Positions 44,218 through 52,672 of a stretch of 64,000 bases of DNA are shown piece after piece (within the stretch, counting starts at the first letter, position 1; each line of letters begins with the position of its first letter). The position numbers were made by a program, and so were the translations under genes. Below the pieces are notes generated by a model. It made no database searches, was not told the origin of the DNA, and saw nothing but the letters and a program-made list of their open reading frames with translations. Source of the stretch: an uncultured Lachnospiraceae bacterium (GTDB lineage: Bacteria > Bacillota > Clostridia > Lachnospirales > Lachnospiraceae); NCBI GenBank assembly GCA_947626745.1, contig CANQTF010000009.1, forward strand, positions 34,707 to 98,706, read 5' to 3'.

Positions 44218-44246
44218 ATTATACATGATGTGTTTTCATTATGCAA
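44218..44246 (-). promoter_or_regulatory. Promoter of the S10-spc-alpha operon
   Basis: TTGCAT (44246-44241), a 17-bp spacer and TATAAT (44223-44218) on the minus strand lie about 250 bp before rpsJ. It probably drives the long ribosomal protein transcript. The rest of the 400-bp gap between rpsJ and the methyltransferase has no gene. Confidence 0.8.
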
Positions 44247-44368
44247 GTACTTTTTTGGATAAAATCGGAAGAATTTTTCATTTCCGTTCGTTTTATAGCT
44301 TTTCCGGGCAAAATATGCTATCCTTAATGCAGCCGTTACGGCGCAGAAGACAGAAAGGAACAGGCAAT

Positions 44369-45229
44369 ATGTGGACGACCGATAACTGGAAAGACTACGA
44401 GGTGTTAGACACCTCCGGCGGCGAGAAGCTGGAACGCTGGGGAAACTATATCCTGGTGCGTCCCGATCCGCAGGTGATCTGGGACACGCCGAAGACCGAC
44501 CGCGGCTGGAAACACCCAAACGCCCGCTATCACCGCAGCGCAAAGGGCGGCGGCGAATGGGAGTTCTTTGATCTGCCGGACGAATGGAGCATCTCCTACG
44601 GCGCGCTGACGTTTCGTCTGAAGCCCTTCAGCTTCAAGCACACGGGGCTTTTCCCGGAACAGGCCGTCAACTGGGATTGGTTTTCTTCTATAATAAAGGC
44701 AGCCGGAAGACCCGTCAAGGTGCTGAACCTCTTCGCCTACACCGGCGGCGCGACGGTCGCTGCCGCCAAGGCCGGCGCCGGCGTCACGCACGTGGACGCT
44801 TCCAAGGGCATGGTGGCTTGGGCGAAGGAGAACGCTGCGGCATCGGGGCTTTCAGACGCACCGATCCGCTTTCTGGTGGACGACTGCGTCAAGTTCGTGG
44901 AGCGCGAGATCCGGCGGGGCAATACCTACGACGCGATCATCATGGATCCGCCTTCCTACGGCAGAGGCCCGAAGGGCGAGCTTTGGAAGCTCGAGGAGAA
45001 TATCTTTCCCCTGATCCGGCTGACCGCACAGATCCTGTCCGGGGACGCCCTCTTCTATCTGGTCAACTCGTACACCACCGGTCTGCAGCCCGCCGTGCTC
45101 ACTTACATGATACATACCGCGCTCGTGCCGGCCTTTGGCGGCCGCGTGGAGGCGGACGAGATCGGCCTTCCGGTCACGTCCAACGGCCTGATCCTGCCCT
45201 GCGGCGCCGCCGGACGCTGGACGCGCTAA
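44369..45229 (+). CDS. Class I SAM-dependent methyltransferase (RlmI/RlmK-like)
   Basis: From ATG 44369 (after AAAGGA) the protein has 286 residues. Motif I is LNLFAYTGGATVAAAKAGA, followed by an acidic residue (HVDASKGMVAWAKENA), and motif IV is IMDPPSYGRGPKGE, the DPPSY form seen in rRNA cytosine-C5 and guanine methyltransferases of the RlmI/RlmK group. The usual N-terminal PUA domain is absent. It likely methylates rRNA; the target base is not known. Confidence 0.85.
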   Translation: MWTTDNWKDYEVLDTSGGEKLERWGNYILVRPDPQVIWDTPKTDRGWKHPNARYHRSAKGGGEWEFFDLPDEWSISYGALTFRLKPFSFKHTGLFPEQAVNWDWFSSIIKAAGRPVKVLNLFAYTGGATVAAAKAGAGVTHVDASKGMVAWAKENAAASGLSDAPIRFLVDDCVKFVEREIRRGNTYDAIIMDPPSYGRGPKGELWKLEENIFPLIRLTAQILSGDALFYLVNSYTTGLQPAVLTYMIHTALVPAFGGRVEADEIGLPVTSNGLILPCGAAGRWTR

Positions 45230-45663
45230 AAGGGAAAGAAACGCGCCAGCAGATTGTCCGCCCTGTAGACATAGGGCGCCCTGTCGGGAAAATACAGATA
45301 CATCCGCACGCCGTACACGATGACAAGAAATGACACAAGCGCGATCAGGATCGCTTTCATGCCCCGCGCTTTCCGGTTCAGCAGATAACGGTTCCCCAGA
45401 AAATAGACCGCCGCAAGCGCGATGGGAAATATCATCGGATTGAACTGCCACGCCTGACGCCACCTCCCCGTCAAAAGACACAGCGCCGCCCTGCTGACGC
45501 CGCAGCCCGGACAGGGTATGCCGCAGAAGATAACAAGCGGGCAGAACGCGCCGAACAGCAGCTCAACAAGAAGCGCATAGAGCGCAAATATGACCGCCGC
45601 GATACCGTATTTCCTGATATCCGCCGCGACTCTGCCGCAGACCTCCCGCACATACGTCTTCAT
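45226..45663 (-). CDS. DUF2752 membrane protein
   Basis: The 145-residue protein has three to four hydrophobic segments and the DUF2752 signature CPGCGVSRA. The Cys pair (CGIPCPGCG) suggests metal or thiol chemistry, but no function is established for the family. It overlaps the convergent methyltransferase gene by 4 bp and lies one base after the TraX gene, with which it is probably co-transcribed. Confidence 0.8.
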   Translation of the reverse strand: MKTYVREVCGRVAADIRKYGIAAVIFALYALLVELLFGAFCPLVIFCGIPCPGCGVSRAALCLLTGRWRQAWQFNPMIFPIALAAVYFLGNRYLLNRKARGMKAILIALVSFLVIVYGVRMYLYFPDRAPYVYRADNLLARFFPF

Positions 45664-45664
45664 G

Positions 45665-46546
45665 CTATCCCACCCGCATCGCCGTGCCGAACAGGAGGAT
45701 CGTCAGCCCGTACAAGGCCAGAAGGTGCAGCGGATAGAACGCATAGTAGAAGCTCTTCGGCAGCTGCTTTCCCTTGCTGCCGTTGTACAGCGCGATCGGC
45801 ACGAATGCCGCCAGCCCCCACATCTCTCCCAGGGCAAACTGCAGCAGCTCCCCCGCGGTGTAATATCCGTCCCACAGGCGGAGATTGTCAAACCAGTTGA
45901 CGGAGAAATCCCCGAAATACATCACGCACGCCACCGGCAGCACTCTCACCCACACCGGTCTGTCCCGCAGAAGATAGAAGACAAAGATCAATAACACACC
46001 CATATGCGCATAGTCAAAATGCAGGAAATACGCTATGGCGCAGCCGGCAAGCAGCGCGCCGATCCGCGCAAGCCGAAAGAGGCATACGCGCGCACGCACC
46101 GCCCCTTCCTGTGAGCCGGCCGCATCGCCGCGCAGTTCTCGGATCCGTTCCTTCGCCCACTCCCATACAGCCAGAACAAGCAGTCCCGTCATCAGCGTGA
46201 AAAAAATGTTCTGGTGTTCAAATTCCAGTACCGCCCCCATAAAAGTCAGATCGAAGGGTATCTCGGACAGGACGGCCAACACCCCCAGCCGCAGGATATA
46301 CCTGCTCCTGCTGTGCGTGTACGCAAACCCCTCCGCGAGCAGGAATGCGAAGAGAATAAAAGCCACTCTTCCGACCGCTCTGCCCGCCGCCTGTATTTGC
46401 AGAAGCAGACTCACATCCTGTCCGGCATTCCAGCACTTCCAGATGTAGGACTCGAACGGGGCGGCAAAAAAATGATCGATAAACATGGTCAGATAGGCCA
46501 GATTCTTTAAGACCGCTCCGCTAAACGGCATTCTGCTCTGCTGCAT
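45665..46546 (-). CDS. TraX-family membrane protein
   Basis: From ATG 46546 (after AAAGGATG) the protein has 293 residues with about eight membrane segments. The TraX family pattern is seen in LKNLAYLTMFIDHFF, GRVAFILFAFLLAEGF, LAVLSEIPFDL and EFEHQNIFFTLMTGLL. The namesake acetylates F-pilin; chromosomal Firmicutes homologues are uncharacterised and may modify surface polymers. The open frame extends 67 codons upstream without a binding site. Confidence 0.85.
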   Translation of the reverse strand: MQQSRMPFSGAVLKNLAYLTMFIDHFFAAPFESYIWKCWNAGQDVSLLLQIQAAGRAVGRVAFILFAFLLAEGFAYTHSRSRYILRLGVLAVLSEIPFDLTFMGAVLEFEHQNIFFTLMTGLLVLAVWEWAKERIRELRGDAAGSQEGAVRARVCLFRLARIGALLAGCAIAYFLHFDYAHMGVLLIFVFYLLRDRPVWVRVLPVACVMYFGDFSVNWFDNLRLWDGYYTAGELLQFALGEMWGLAAFVPIALYNGSKGKQLPKSFYYAFYPLHLLALYGLTILLFGTAMRVG

Positions 46547-46730
46547 GATGATCACATCCTTTGTTTTTTCTTTTGCTTTTTCTCTGAGTATACCACAGCT
46601 TTCCGCGTCCCGCCACCCGCAGGACAATGTTTTGTGTATCGGCTGTTGCTTTTTATCCCAAAAAAATATAATATGATAGATAGAGAACAATTCATAAATG
46701 CATACATATCTGCAGGACGGAGGATGAACT

Positions 46731-48467
46731 ATGAGCAAGAGCAACAAGCGCGGCAGCGGACAGACCAGCGCCGCGGCACTCTATGACAAACTGAAAGACA
46801 AGAAGGTAAAAGACAAGCTGAACTTCGCATTTTCCAGAACGCTGGTATTGATGGTCGTCTGTATCGTCATTTCCCTTGTCGGCCTGATCTTCCTGTCGAA
46901 CAGGCTGCGGACCTTCTATCAGGTCTCCTATCACAACGTCAAGCTTGCCAGCCAGAGCCAGTCCAACCTTCAGGAAGGCGGCAAGAACATGATACACGCC
47001 TGTCTGGTCACGGAGGACGAGGAGACAGAGGCCAAACTGAACGCGGCGAAGGACAACTTCGCGAACATGACGGCCCTGCTCACGGAGCTGAAAGCCTCCT
47101 CTGCGGCGGATCCCGCGCTGTTTGACACCGTCATTGAGGATATGGAACGGCTCAACACGCTGTTCAAGCCCTTTGAGACCTTCTGCCGTATCCATAACCC
47201 GCAGAGCGCGTACGGCGTCTATAACTCGCAGTATCTGGAGATCTTTGAAGAAATGGAACAGGGCATCGCCACCATAGAGCAGGTGGAGGACGAAAACGCC
47301 GTCCGCATGTACCGCATGGCCAATATCATCAAATACTGCTGCATCATTTTGGAGATCCTGCTCGGTGCGATCAGCGTTTTCTTCGGCATCAACCTTTCCA
47401 AATTCCTCGCGGATATGCTGAATGACAGCATCTCCGAGTTGAAAGGCTCCGCTCTCGAGATGACGAAGGGCAATTTTGACATCCAGATCGCTTACGAATC
47501 CACGGACGAGTTAGGCGAGCTTGCCGATGCGATGCGCCACATGTGCGCCGAGACACGCCTCATCATCTCCGACACCAGCGAGATGCTGGAGCAAATGGCG
47601 GACAACAACTTCAATATCCACGCCAAAATGGAAGAACGTTATGTGGGCATCTATGAGAATCTGATGTTGTCCATCCGGAAATTGAACTACCGTCTGAACG
47701 ATACGCTGCACAACATCAGCCAGGCTTCCGGACAGGTCAGTTCCGGCGCCCTGCAGCTCGCACAGAACGCGCAGTCTCTCGCGGCGGGCGCGACCGATCA
47801 GGCAAACGCGATCGAGGATCTGACATCGACGATCGAGAACGTCACCAATATGGCTGCGGAAAGCGCGAGAAATCAGGAGACGGCCGCCAAGAACGTGGAT
47901 CTGGTGGCACAGGAAGCCGCCAAGAGCCGTGAAGAGATCAGCAAGCTTTTGGACGCTATGGAAAAGATCAGCAGTACCTCCAAGGAGATCGAAAATATCA
48001 CCGTATCCATTGAGGAAATTGCTTCCCAGACAAACCTCCTCTCCCTGAACGCCTCTATCGAGGCGGCACGGGCCGGAGAGTCCGGCAGAGGCTTCGCCGT
48101 CGTCGCGGATCAGATCGGCAAGCTGGCTGCCGACAGTGCGCAGTCCGCCGTCAACACAAGGGATCTGATCGCCAAGTCGCTGGCGGAGATCGCCAACGGC
48201 AACGCCATTACCAAAAATACGGCCGCCGTTCTGGAGGAAGTGTTAAACTCCATGAACAAGGTGCAGGAGATCGTCAGCAGCGCCAGCGAGGCATCACAGA
48301 CACAGGCGGATATGATGAAAACGATCGTCCAAAACATCGAGAAGATCTCTTCTGTGGTGGAGTCCAACTCCGCCTCCGCGGAACAGAACTCCGCAACGAG
48401 TCAGGAGCTGACGAGCCAGTCGGAATCCATGAACAGCATGATCGCAGAGTTTCGTCTGCGCCAGTAA
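46731..48467 (+). CDS. Methyl-accepting chemotaxis protein with four-helix-bundle sensor
   Basis: The 578-residue receptor has transmembrane helix 1 at about 38-57, a mostly helical extracellular domain of about 130 residues (probably a four-helix bundle), helix 2 at about 192-213, HAMP, and a signalling domain with tip [26 protein letters not shown] lies before the ATG. It is 185 bp from the divergent TraX gene and directly before the flagellin terminator, so it sits with motility genes. A TATAAT near 46667 is a possible -10. Confidence 0.9.
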   Translation: MSKSNKRGSGQTSAAALYDKLKDKKVKDKLNFAFSRTLVLMVVCIVISLVGLIFLSNRLRTFYQVSYHNVKLASQSQSNLQEGGKNMIHACLVTEDEETEAKLNAAKDNFANMTALLTELKASSAADPALFDTVIEDMERLNTLFKPFETFCRIHNPQSAYGVYNSQYLEIFEEMEQGIATIEQVEDENAVRMYRMANIIKYCCIILEILLGAISVFFGINLSKFLADMLNDSISELKGSALEMTKGNFDIQIAYESTDELGELADAMRHMCAETRLIISDTSEMLEQMADNNFNIHAKMEERYVGIYENLMLSIRKLNYRLNDTLHNISQASGQVSSGALQLAQNAQSLAAGATDQANAIEDLTSTIENVTNMAAESARNQETAAKNVDLVAQEAAKSREEISKLLDAMEKISSTSKEIENITVSIEEIASQTNLLSLNASIEAARAGESGRGFAVVADQIGKLAADSAQSAVNTRDLIAKSLAEIANGNAITKNTAAVLEEVLNSMNKVQEIVSSASEASQTQADMMKTIVQNIEKISSVVESNSASAEQNSATSQELTSQSESMNSMIAEFRLRQ

Positions 48468-48513
48468 GACCTATGCGGCGGCGCGGCCGCACACAGACAT
48501 ATACAGTACAAAG

Positions 48514-48546
48514 AAAGGGCTGCCGGAAGATCCGGCAAGCCCTTTT
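48514..48546. terminator. Bidirectional terminator between chemoreceptor and flagellin
   Basis: AAAGGGCT(G)CCGG-AAGAT-CCGG(CA)AGCCCTTTT forms a strong stem with T runs on both strands, ending the plus-strand receptor and the minus-strand flagellin transcripts. Confidence 0.9.
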
Positions 48547-48610
48547 CTTATGATGTCCCCCAATCTGCTCTTACGCTGCCTGTGCGGCCTCCTTCCTCCT
48601 AGGATCGGGA

Positions 48611-50152
48611 TCAGCCGAGCAGGGACAGTGCAAGCTGGTTGCTCTGGTTCGCCTGTGACAGCATGGACGTACCCGCCTGCTGCAGAATGTTGTTGTTCGC
48701 GTACTTCACCATCTCGGTAGCGATATCCGTATCGCGGATCTGCGCCTCTGCACTCGTGGTGTTCTCCACTACGTTGTCGAGGTTGTTGATCGTGTGCTCC
48801 AGTCTGTTCTGCACTGCGCCGAGAGCGGAACGCTGTGCGGAAACTCTGCTCAGAGCCGCGGAGATAGTCTCAATGGCGTTCCTGCCGTTGGTGTCGTCCT
48901 TACCGTCCACTTTCAGGCCGCTGATCCCAAGGACCTCAGCGCTCATAGCGTCGATGTCCACGGAGATCTGGTTGTTCTCTGTCGCGTCAGCGCCCACATG
49001 GAGCGTCAGCGTCAGTGCGCCCGTGGAATACGGAACACCGGAATCCACCAGTTCATCCACATCCTCCTTCTTAACCGGGCGGATCTCATCGCCGAACTTC
49101 ACATACAGATCTGCGTCCGATTTCAGCGTGCCGTCGTCGTTCAGGTACTTATACAGGCCGTTGGCCGCGATCTCGTTGCCGTCCTTGTCGGCAAACTGCG
49201 CAAGACTCTTAGTCGTCTCGAGGGCATCGAACTCAACCTTATTCAGGCTGTTCAGCTTGCCCGCGCCGACGTTCTTGTAATAGCCGTCCACAGCCTCAAC
49301 GATAGTGCCCTCCGCCAGGTCCTTGCCGTACTTATCATAGATCGTCGTGCCCGCCTTGGTCTTGTACGCAGTCGTTCCGCCAACTGTTGCTTTTGTTGCC
49401 TTTCCTACTGTACCGTCCGCATTGAACGTGACCGTATAGTAGTCGCCGCTTCCCTTTTCGGCATTCTTATCGACCTTGACATAATCGTTTCCCTCTTTTC
49501 TGTAGAGGTCGTCCTGTCCGACGATCGTTACCTCGGTAAAATCGCCAGTCTCCGCCGCTTCACCCACTTTGCCGGGTTCAGAGCTGGTGTAATAAGTGAG
49601 ATTCTCATCCATACCGCTCTTGTAAGTGCCCGCCTTAACGGTCTGTACCTCTCCTGCCGAATCGAGATAATACACGTCCTGTGCCAGCACATCCGCCGCC
49701 TTATACTTGAAATTGGTCTTATGGACTGCTGTATCGTCGCCTTTGAGCAGATACGTCTCGTTGAACTTGGTGGTTTCGGCCACACGGTCGATCTCCGTTA
49801 CCAACTGGTCGATCTCGTCCTGGATCGCCTGACGGTCGGATTCGGAATTGGTGCCGTTGGAAGCCTTGACAGCCAGCTCGTTCATTCTCTGGAGCATGTC
49901 GTGTACTTCCGTCAATGCACCCTCTGCCGTCTGTACTGCGCTGATACCGTCCTGTGCGTTCAGGGAAGCCTGTGTCAGACCTCTGATCTGGCGTCTCATC
50001 TTCTCGGAGATCGCAAGCCCTGCAGCGTCGTCAGCCGCGCGGTTGATCTTGTAACCGGAAGAGAGCTTCTCCGTGGACTTTGCCTGTGCGCTGGTCGTAA
50101 GACCGAGCATCCTGTTAGAGTTCATGGCCGTAATGTTGTGTTGTACTATCAT
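48611..50152 (-). CDS. fliC: Flagellin
   Basis: The 513-residue protein has canonical flagellin ends: N-terminal [36 protein letters not shown] and [20 protein letters not shown], and C-terminal [20 protein letters not shown] and [20 protein letters not shown]. Between them is a central domain of about 240 residues (about 150-390), the exposed variable part. AAGGAGG precedes the ATG. csrA lies immediately upstream, and the leader carries a CsrA-type hairpin. I see no sigma28 promoter in the 109-bp gap before the gene, so transcription may depend on the promoter of csrA and hence on the invertible cassette beyond it. Confidence 0.95.
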   Translation of the reverse strand: MIVQHNITAMNSNRMLGLTTSAQAKSTEKLSSGYKINRAADDAAGLAISEKMRRQIRGLTQASLNAQDGISAVQTAEGALTEVHDMLQRMNELAVKASNGTNSESDRQAIQDEIDQLVTEIDRVAETTKFNETYLLKGDDTAVHKTNFKYKAADVLAQDVYYLDSAGEVQTVKAGTYKSGMDENLTYYTSSEPGKVGEAAETGDFTEVTIVGQDDLYRKEGNDYVKVDKNAEKGSGDYYTVTFNADGTVGKATKATVGGTTAYKTKAGTTIYDKYGKDLAEGTIVEAVDGYYKNVGAGKLNSLNKVEFDALETTKSLAQFADKDGNEIAANGLYKYLNDDGTLKSDADLYVKFGDEIRPVKKEDVDELVDSGVPYSTGALTLTLHVGADATENNQISVDIDAMSAEVLGISGLKVDGKDDTNGRNAIETISAALSRVSAQRSALGAVQNRLEHTINNLDNVVENTTSAEAQIRDTDIATEMVKYANNNILQQAGTSMLSQANQSNQLALSLLG

Positions 50153-50178
50153 AGCGATACCTCCTTGTGGTTGTTCTC

Positions 50179-50196
50179 CCGCAAATCCGTTTGCGG
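50179..50196 (-). promoter_or_regulatory. CsrA-type hairpin in the flagellin leader
   Basis: On the minus strand CCGCAAA-CGGA-TTTGCGG forms a perfect 7-bp stem with GGA in the loop, the classic CsrA recognition element. The flagellin ribosome binding site AAGGAGG, about 20 bp downstream, supplies a second GGA. This matches CsrA control of hag translation in Bacillus. Confidence 0.75.
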
Positions 50197-50261
50197 AAAA
50201 TTTTTTTATTTAGTTGTCATATAATCAACCGAAAAGCCTAGGATTTTTCGGCAATTACCAG

Positions 50262-50546
50262 TTACCTGACCGTCGTCTTCGCGCTCACGCGCGTGTCGTT
50301 GATGACGATGTTTTTCTTTCTGCGGTACTTCTCAGGCGTCTCCGGCTCCGCGTAGTACTTGGGGAGTTTTGCCTTCTCTGCCGGGTCTTCGGTGTGCTTT
50401 TCAATATAATTGCCCCGCACCACATTGACCTCCTTGGGCGCGTCCACCATGATCCGCAGATGTTTGCCCGTGCCGCCCAAAAATGCGATCTTGACGTTAT
50501 CGCCGAGCTGCAGATATTCCTCTGTCGAAAGTGTCAGCCTTAACAT
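50262..50546 (-). CDS. csrA: CsrA translational regulator with long C-terminal tail
   Basis: From ATG 50546 (after GGGAGG) the protein has 94 residues. Residues 1-50 match CsrA (MLRLTLSTEEYLQLGDNVKI, then HLRIMVDAPKEVNVVRG), including the Arg that contacts GGA loops. The last 44 residues (rich in Glu, Lys, Pro and Tyr) exceed the 60-75 residue norm and resemble nothing I know. CsrA binds GGA-containing hairpins to block translation. The partner gene fliW, often adjacent, is not in this window. No promoter is apparent directly upstream in the present orientation of the neighbouring cassette. Confidence 0.85.
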   Translation of the reverse strand: MLRLTLSTEEYLQLGDNVKIAFLGGTGKHLRIMVDAPKEVNVVRGNYIEKHTEDPAEKAKLPKYYAEPETPEKYRRKKNIVINDTRVSAKTTVR

Positions 50547-50603
50547 ATCGTTACCTCCCTGTATCCTTTTGGCGTCCCTGCCGCCGCTGTCATGCACACT
50601 CTG

Positions 50604-50632
50604 ATGTAACACTTTGTTATAGAATGTTGCAT
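50604..50632 (+). repeat. Left recombination site of the invertible cassette
   Basis: ATGTAACACTT-TGTTATA-GAATGTTGCAT: two 11-bp inverted arms (outer arm imperfect) around a 7-bp asymmetric spacer. The inner 18 bp are repeated in inverted orientation at 51332-51349. This geometry is that of tyrosine recombinase core sites. Confidence 0.8.
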
Positions 50633-50669
50633 CAGGGATATGCATTTTACAGACAAAGGAGAGAGACCT

Positions 50670-51251
50670 ATGGGTACAACGGAACCGATCAAAAACAGAG
50701 AGGACTTACTGAAATTCAAAGCTTACTATGAGAGTGTGCATCCGGACGGGCGCAACGCGCTCCTTCTGACTATCGGGCTGAACACGGCGCTCCGCATCGG
50801 CGATATCCTCGCCCTGCGGTGGCGGGACGTCTATGACTTTGACAGGGAATGTGTGCGCGGACATATCCGCGTGCAGGAACAGAAGACAGGGAAACTCAAC
50901 ATCGTGGCGATCAATCCGACGGTGCGCGAAAGGCTGCTGCTCTTTCGCGAGGAAAACAGAGAGGCGTCGGCGGACGATTATCTTTTTCAGAGCAGGAAGG
51001 GACAAGGAATGCCGCTCAGCCGTTATCAGGCTTTCCGTATCACAAGAGCAGCGGCCGTCTACGCGGGGCTGGAAGAACACGTAAGCTGTCACTCCCTGCG
51101 CAAGACCTTCGGTTATCATGCATGGAAACAGGGCGTACCGCCCGTTATGCTGATGAAGATATTCAATCACTCTTCCTATCAGATCACGATCCGCTATCTG
51201 TGCATTGAGCAGGATGAAAAGGACGAAGTTTTCCGCAATATCGCCCTGTAA
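50670..51251 (+). CDS. FimB-sized tyrosine recombinase (DNA invertase)
   Basis: The 193-residue protein consists only of the tyrosine recombinase catalytic domain: Arg42 (ALRIGD), Lys72 (EQKTGK), His141 and Arg144 (HSLRKTF), His167 (FNHSSY) and nucleophile Tyr176 (TIRYL). The N-terminal arm-binding domain of phage integrases is missing, the same architecture and length as the FimB/FimE invertases. AAGGAG precedes ATG 50670. The gene is enclosed by two inverted recombinase-type sites and by a sigma28 promoter at its 3' side, next to csrA-fliC. I infer it inverts its own segment to switch flagellin transcription. Confidence 0.85.
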   Translation: MGTTEPIKNREDLLKFKAYYESVHPDGRNALLLTIGLNTALRIGDILALRWRDVYDFDRECVRGHIRVQEQKTGKLNIVAINPTVRERLLLFREENREASADDYLFQSRKGQGMPLSRYQAFRITRAAAVYAGLEEHVSCHSLRKTFGYHAWKQGVPPVMLMKIFNHSSYQITIRYLCIEQDEKDEVFRNIAL

Positions 51252-51282
51252 TAGAAAAAAAGAAAAATTTTTGATTTCGCTC

Positions 51283-51309
51283 TAAAGTATTTTGCAGTAC
51301 AGCCGATAT
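51283..51309 (+). promoter_or_regulatory. sigma28 (flagellar) promoter inside the cassette, pointing right
   Basis: TAAAGTAT (51283-51290), an 11-bp spacer and GCCGATAT (51302-51309) match the enteric FliA consensus TAAAGTTT-N11-GCCGATAA at 14 of 16 positions. It lies after the recombinase gene and fires toward the right recombination site, where there is no plus-strand gene. After inversion it would face csrA-fliC. Confidence 0.85.
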
Positions 51310-51330
51310 ATGTTGTGAAAATAAAAAACA

Positions 51331-51366
51331 AATGCAACATTCTATAACAGAATGTTGCATTTTTAT
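51331..51366. terminator. Right site as hairpin terminator
   Basis: The palindrome AATGCAACATTCT...AGAATGTTGCATT is followed by TTTTATTTT on the plus strand and by TTTTTTATTTT on the minus strand. It should terminate both the recombinase/sigma28 transcripts and the small minus-strand ORF. Confidence 0.65.
51332..51360 (-). repeat. Right recombination site of the invertible cassette
   Basis: ATGCAACATTC-TATAACA-GAATGTTGCAT: perfect 11-bp arms around a spacer that is the exact reverse complement of the left site's spacer. The two sites are therefore inverted with respect to each other, the arrangement that yields inversion rather than excision. Confidence 0.85.
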
Positions 51367-51524
51367 TTTACCCCAAGAGAAGCCCGCCGATACCTTCGCA
51401 CCGCCTGTTGCTGCTTGTCAAGGACGTATTCATCATTTTCTATCAAATATCTTGTCTTTTCGATCTGATGCTGCAAGCAGGGCGGCGTCTGCCCCGCGGT
51501 GTTGGTCTGAATGTTGTCGCTCAT
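51363..51524 (-). CDS. Hypothetical 53-residue protein beside the switch
   Basis: ATG 51524 follows a strong AAAGGAGGAAC site. The product starts MSDNIQTNTAGQTPP and has a helical, Gln/Arg-rich second half (YLIENDEYVLDKQQQAVRRY). No family recognised. The stop codon abuts the right recombination site, which also serves as its terminator. It could assist recombination directionality, like a small accessory factor, but no helix-turn-helix is evident. Confidence 0.6.
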   Translation of the reverse strand: MSDNIQTNTAGQTPPCLQHQIEKTRYLIENDEYVLDKQQQAVRRYRRASLGVK

Positions 51525-51541
51525 GTTCCTCCTTTGAACGC

Positions 51542-51584
51542 AAAAAAGGCACATGGTTTACAATTTACTGTTCCATGCGCCTTT
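51542..51584 (-). terminator. Terminator of the Rpn-family gene
   Basis: On the minus strand AAAGGCGCATGG and CCATGTGCCTTTTTT form a 12-bp stem with a long loop and a T run, 30 bp after the Rpn stop codon. Confidence 0.8.
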
Positions 51585-51613
51585 ACGCTGTTATTTTGAT
51601 ATCAAATTATTGA

Positions 51614-52474
51614 TTATGCCAGTTGCATGATTTCGGCTTCTAATTCTTTGATGTCACTGTCAATCAAATCAGGAAAACAATCAGATACTTCATCAATTTT
51701 TATCTTTCCTAATTTCAAAAGCCTACGGGCATTTTCCTTTGTTTCTTCGTATCGTTCACTCTTGATAAACGACTTCATTATCTGTTCTTCATCAAACAAA
51801 CTCATCATAATCGTCACAACCTCCTTTTCTCTCTCAAGCAAATATTCCCTCAAAACATTCCTGTCTTTACATATTCTGATTGTTTCCATAACCGCTTTTT
51901 GTGTCATTCCATGCTGTTTTGTCTGCTCATTAAAAACTTTACAGAAAATAATGTACTGATTGATGATGTCGTCCTTATCGCTTTCATAGATAACCTTTGC
52001 TTTTACCTCAATGTCGATATCTGCACCCTCAAAAAATTCTTGTGAAAAAGATATCTTATCGGGTTTTCGCCCTTTGTTTCCTGTAAAAATCACATAAAGT
52101 TCAGGCTTCGGCATTTTCACTTTCTTGCTTTTGTAATAGTTTTGGTTCGTGCGCTGAAAATATTCGTGATAACTTTGCGCCAAATATAGCAAAACTCTTA
52201 CTAAAATATTCATTGTCCATGTTGATTGTGCTTCTACAAGGATCATCAACTTATTGTTGACAATAAAGCCTAAGTCGTTATAAAGATTATCGGTCAGCAC
52301 ATTTTCTATCGTTACATCGGTCAATGAGTCCTCTGTCGCTGTGACGTCCTCCGGGTGAAGTGTTTTATATAACTTTAGCAAATAACTCTTATTTTGAAAA
52401 AGGTCAAGGAATACACTGTTTTTTGCGGTACGCTTTGCCATTACCTCCTGTGTCTGCCTTGTATCGTCCTGCAC
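51614..52474 (-). CDS. Rpn/YhgA-family PD-(D/E)xK nuclease or putative transposase
   Basis: The 286-residue protein matches the Rpn (recombination-promoting nuclease) family: N-terminal AKNSVFLDLFQNKSYLLKLY, catalytic core LTDNLYNDLGFIVNNKLMILVEAQS (Asp and Glu-x-Gln), WTMNILVRVLLYLAQSYHEY, and a helical C-terminus with the repeated pattern seen in many copies per genome. GTG 52474, after GAGG, is the likely start; Met12 has its binding site too close. The coding sequence is clearly richer in A and T than its neighbours, which suggests horizontal acquisition. Confidence 0.85.
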   Translation of the reverse strand: MQDDTRQTQEVMAKRTAKNSVFLDLFQNKSYLLKLYKTLHPEDVTATEDSLTDVTIENVLTDNLYNDLGFIVNNKLMILVEAQSTWTMNILVRVLLYLAQSYHEYFQRTNQNYYKSKKVKMPKPELYVIFTGNKGRKPDKISFSQEFFEGADIDIEVKAKVIYESDKDDIINQYIIFCKVFNEQTKQHGMTQKAVMETIRICKDRNVLREYLLEREKEVVTIMMSLFDEEQIMKSFIKSERYEETKENARRLLKLGKIKIDEVSDCFPDLIDSDIKELEAEIMQLA

Positions 52475-52672
52475 CTTGTCACCTCGATTTCTTAAAATCT
52501 ATGGCAAAAGATATGATATAGCCAGCTTACTCTTGCCACACTTCAATTATACAAAAAAGCGCCTATCTTTACAATAAAATTCACATTAAATTTCTTCCTG
52601 TTATAGCTGATTACCTCGGCATACGCTAATTCTGTGACGGTCTTGGTCTGCTCCTTGTGCCGCATAATTCCC

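Noticed and set aside
48794..50224. 476-codon plus-strand open frame
   Set aside because: It is the complement of flagellin and lacks start signals.
50604..51360. Integrative element with att sites
   Set aside because: The repeats are inverted, not direct, and only a recombinase lies between them, so inversion rather than integration or excision is predicted.
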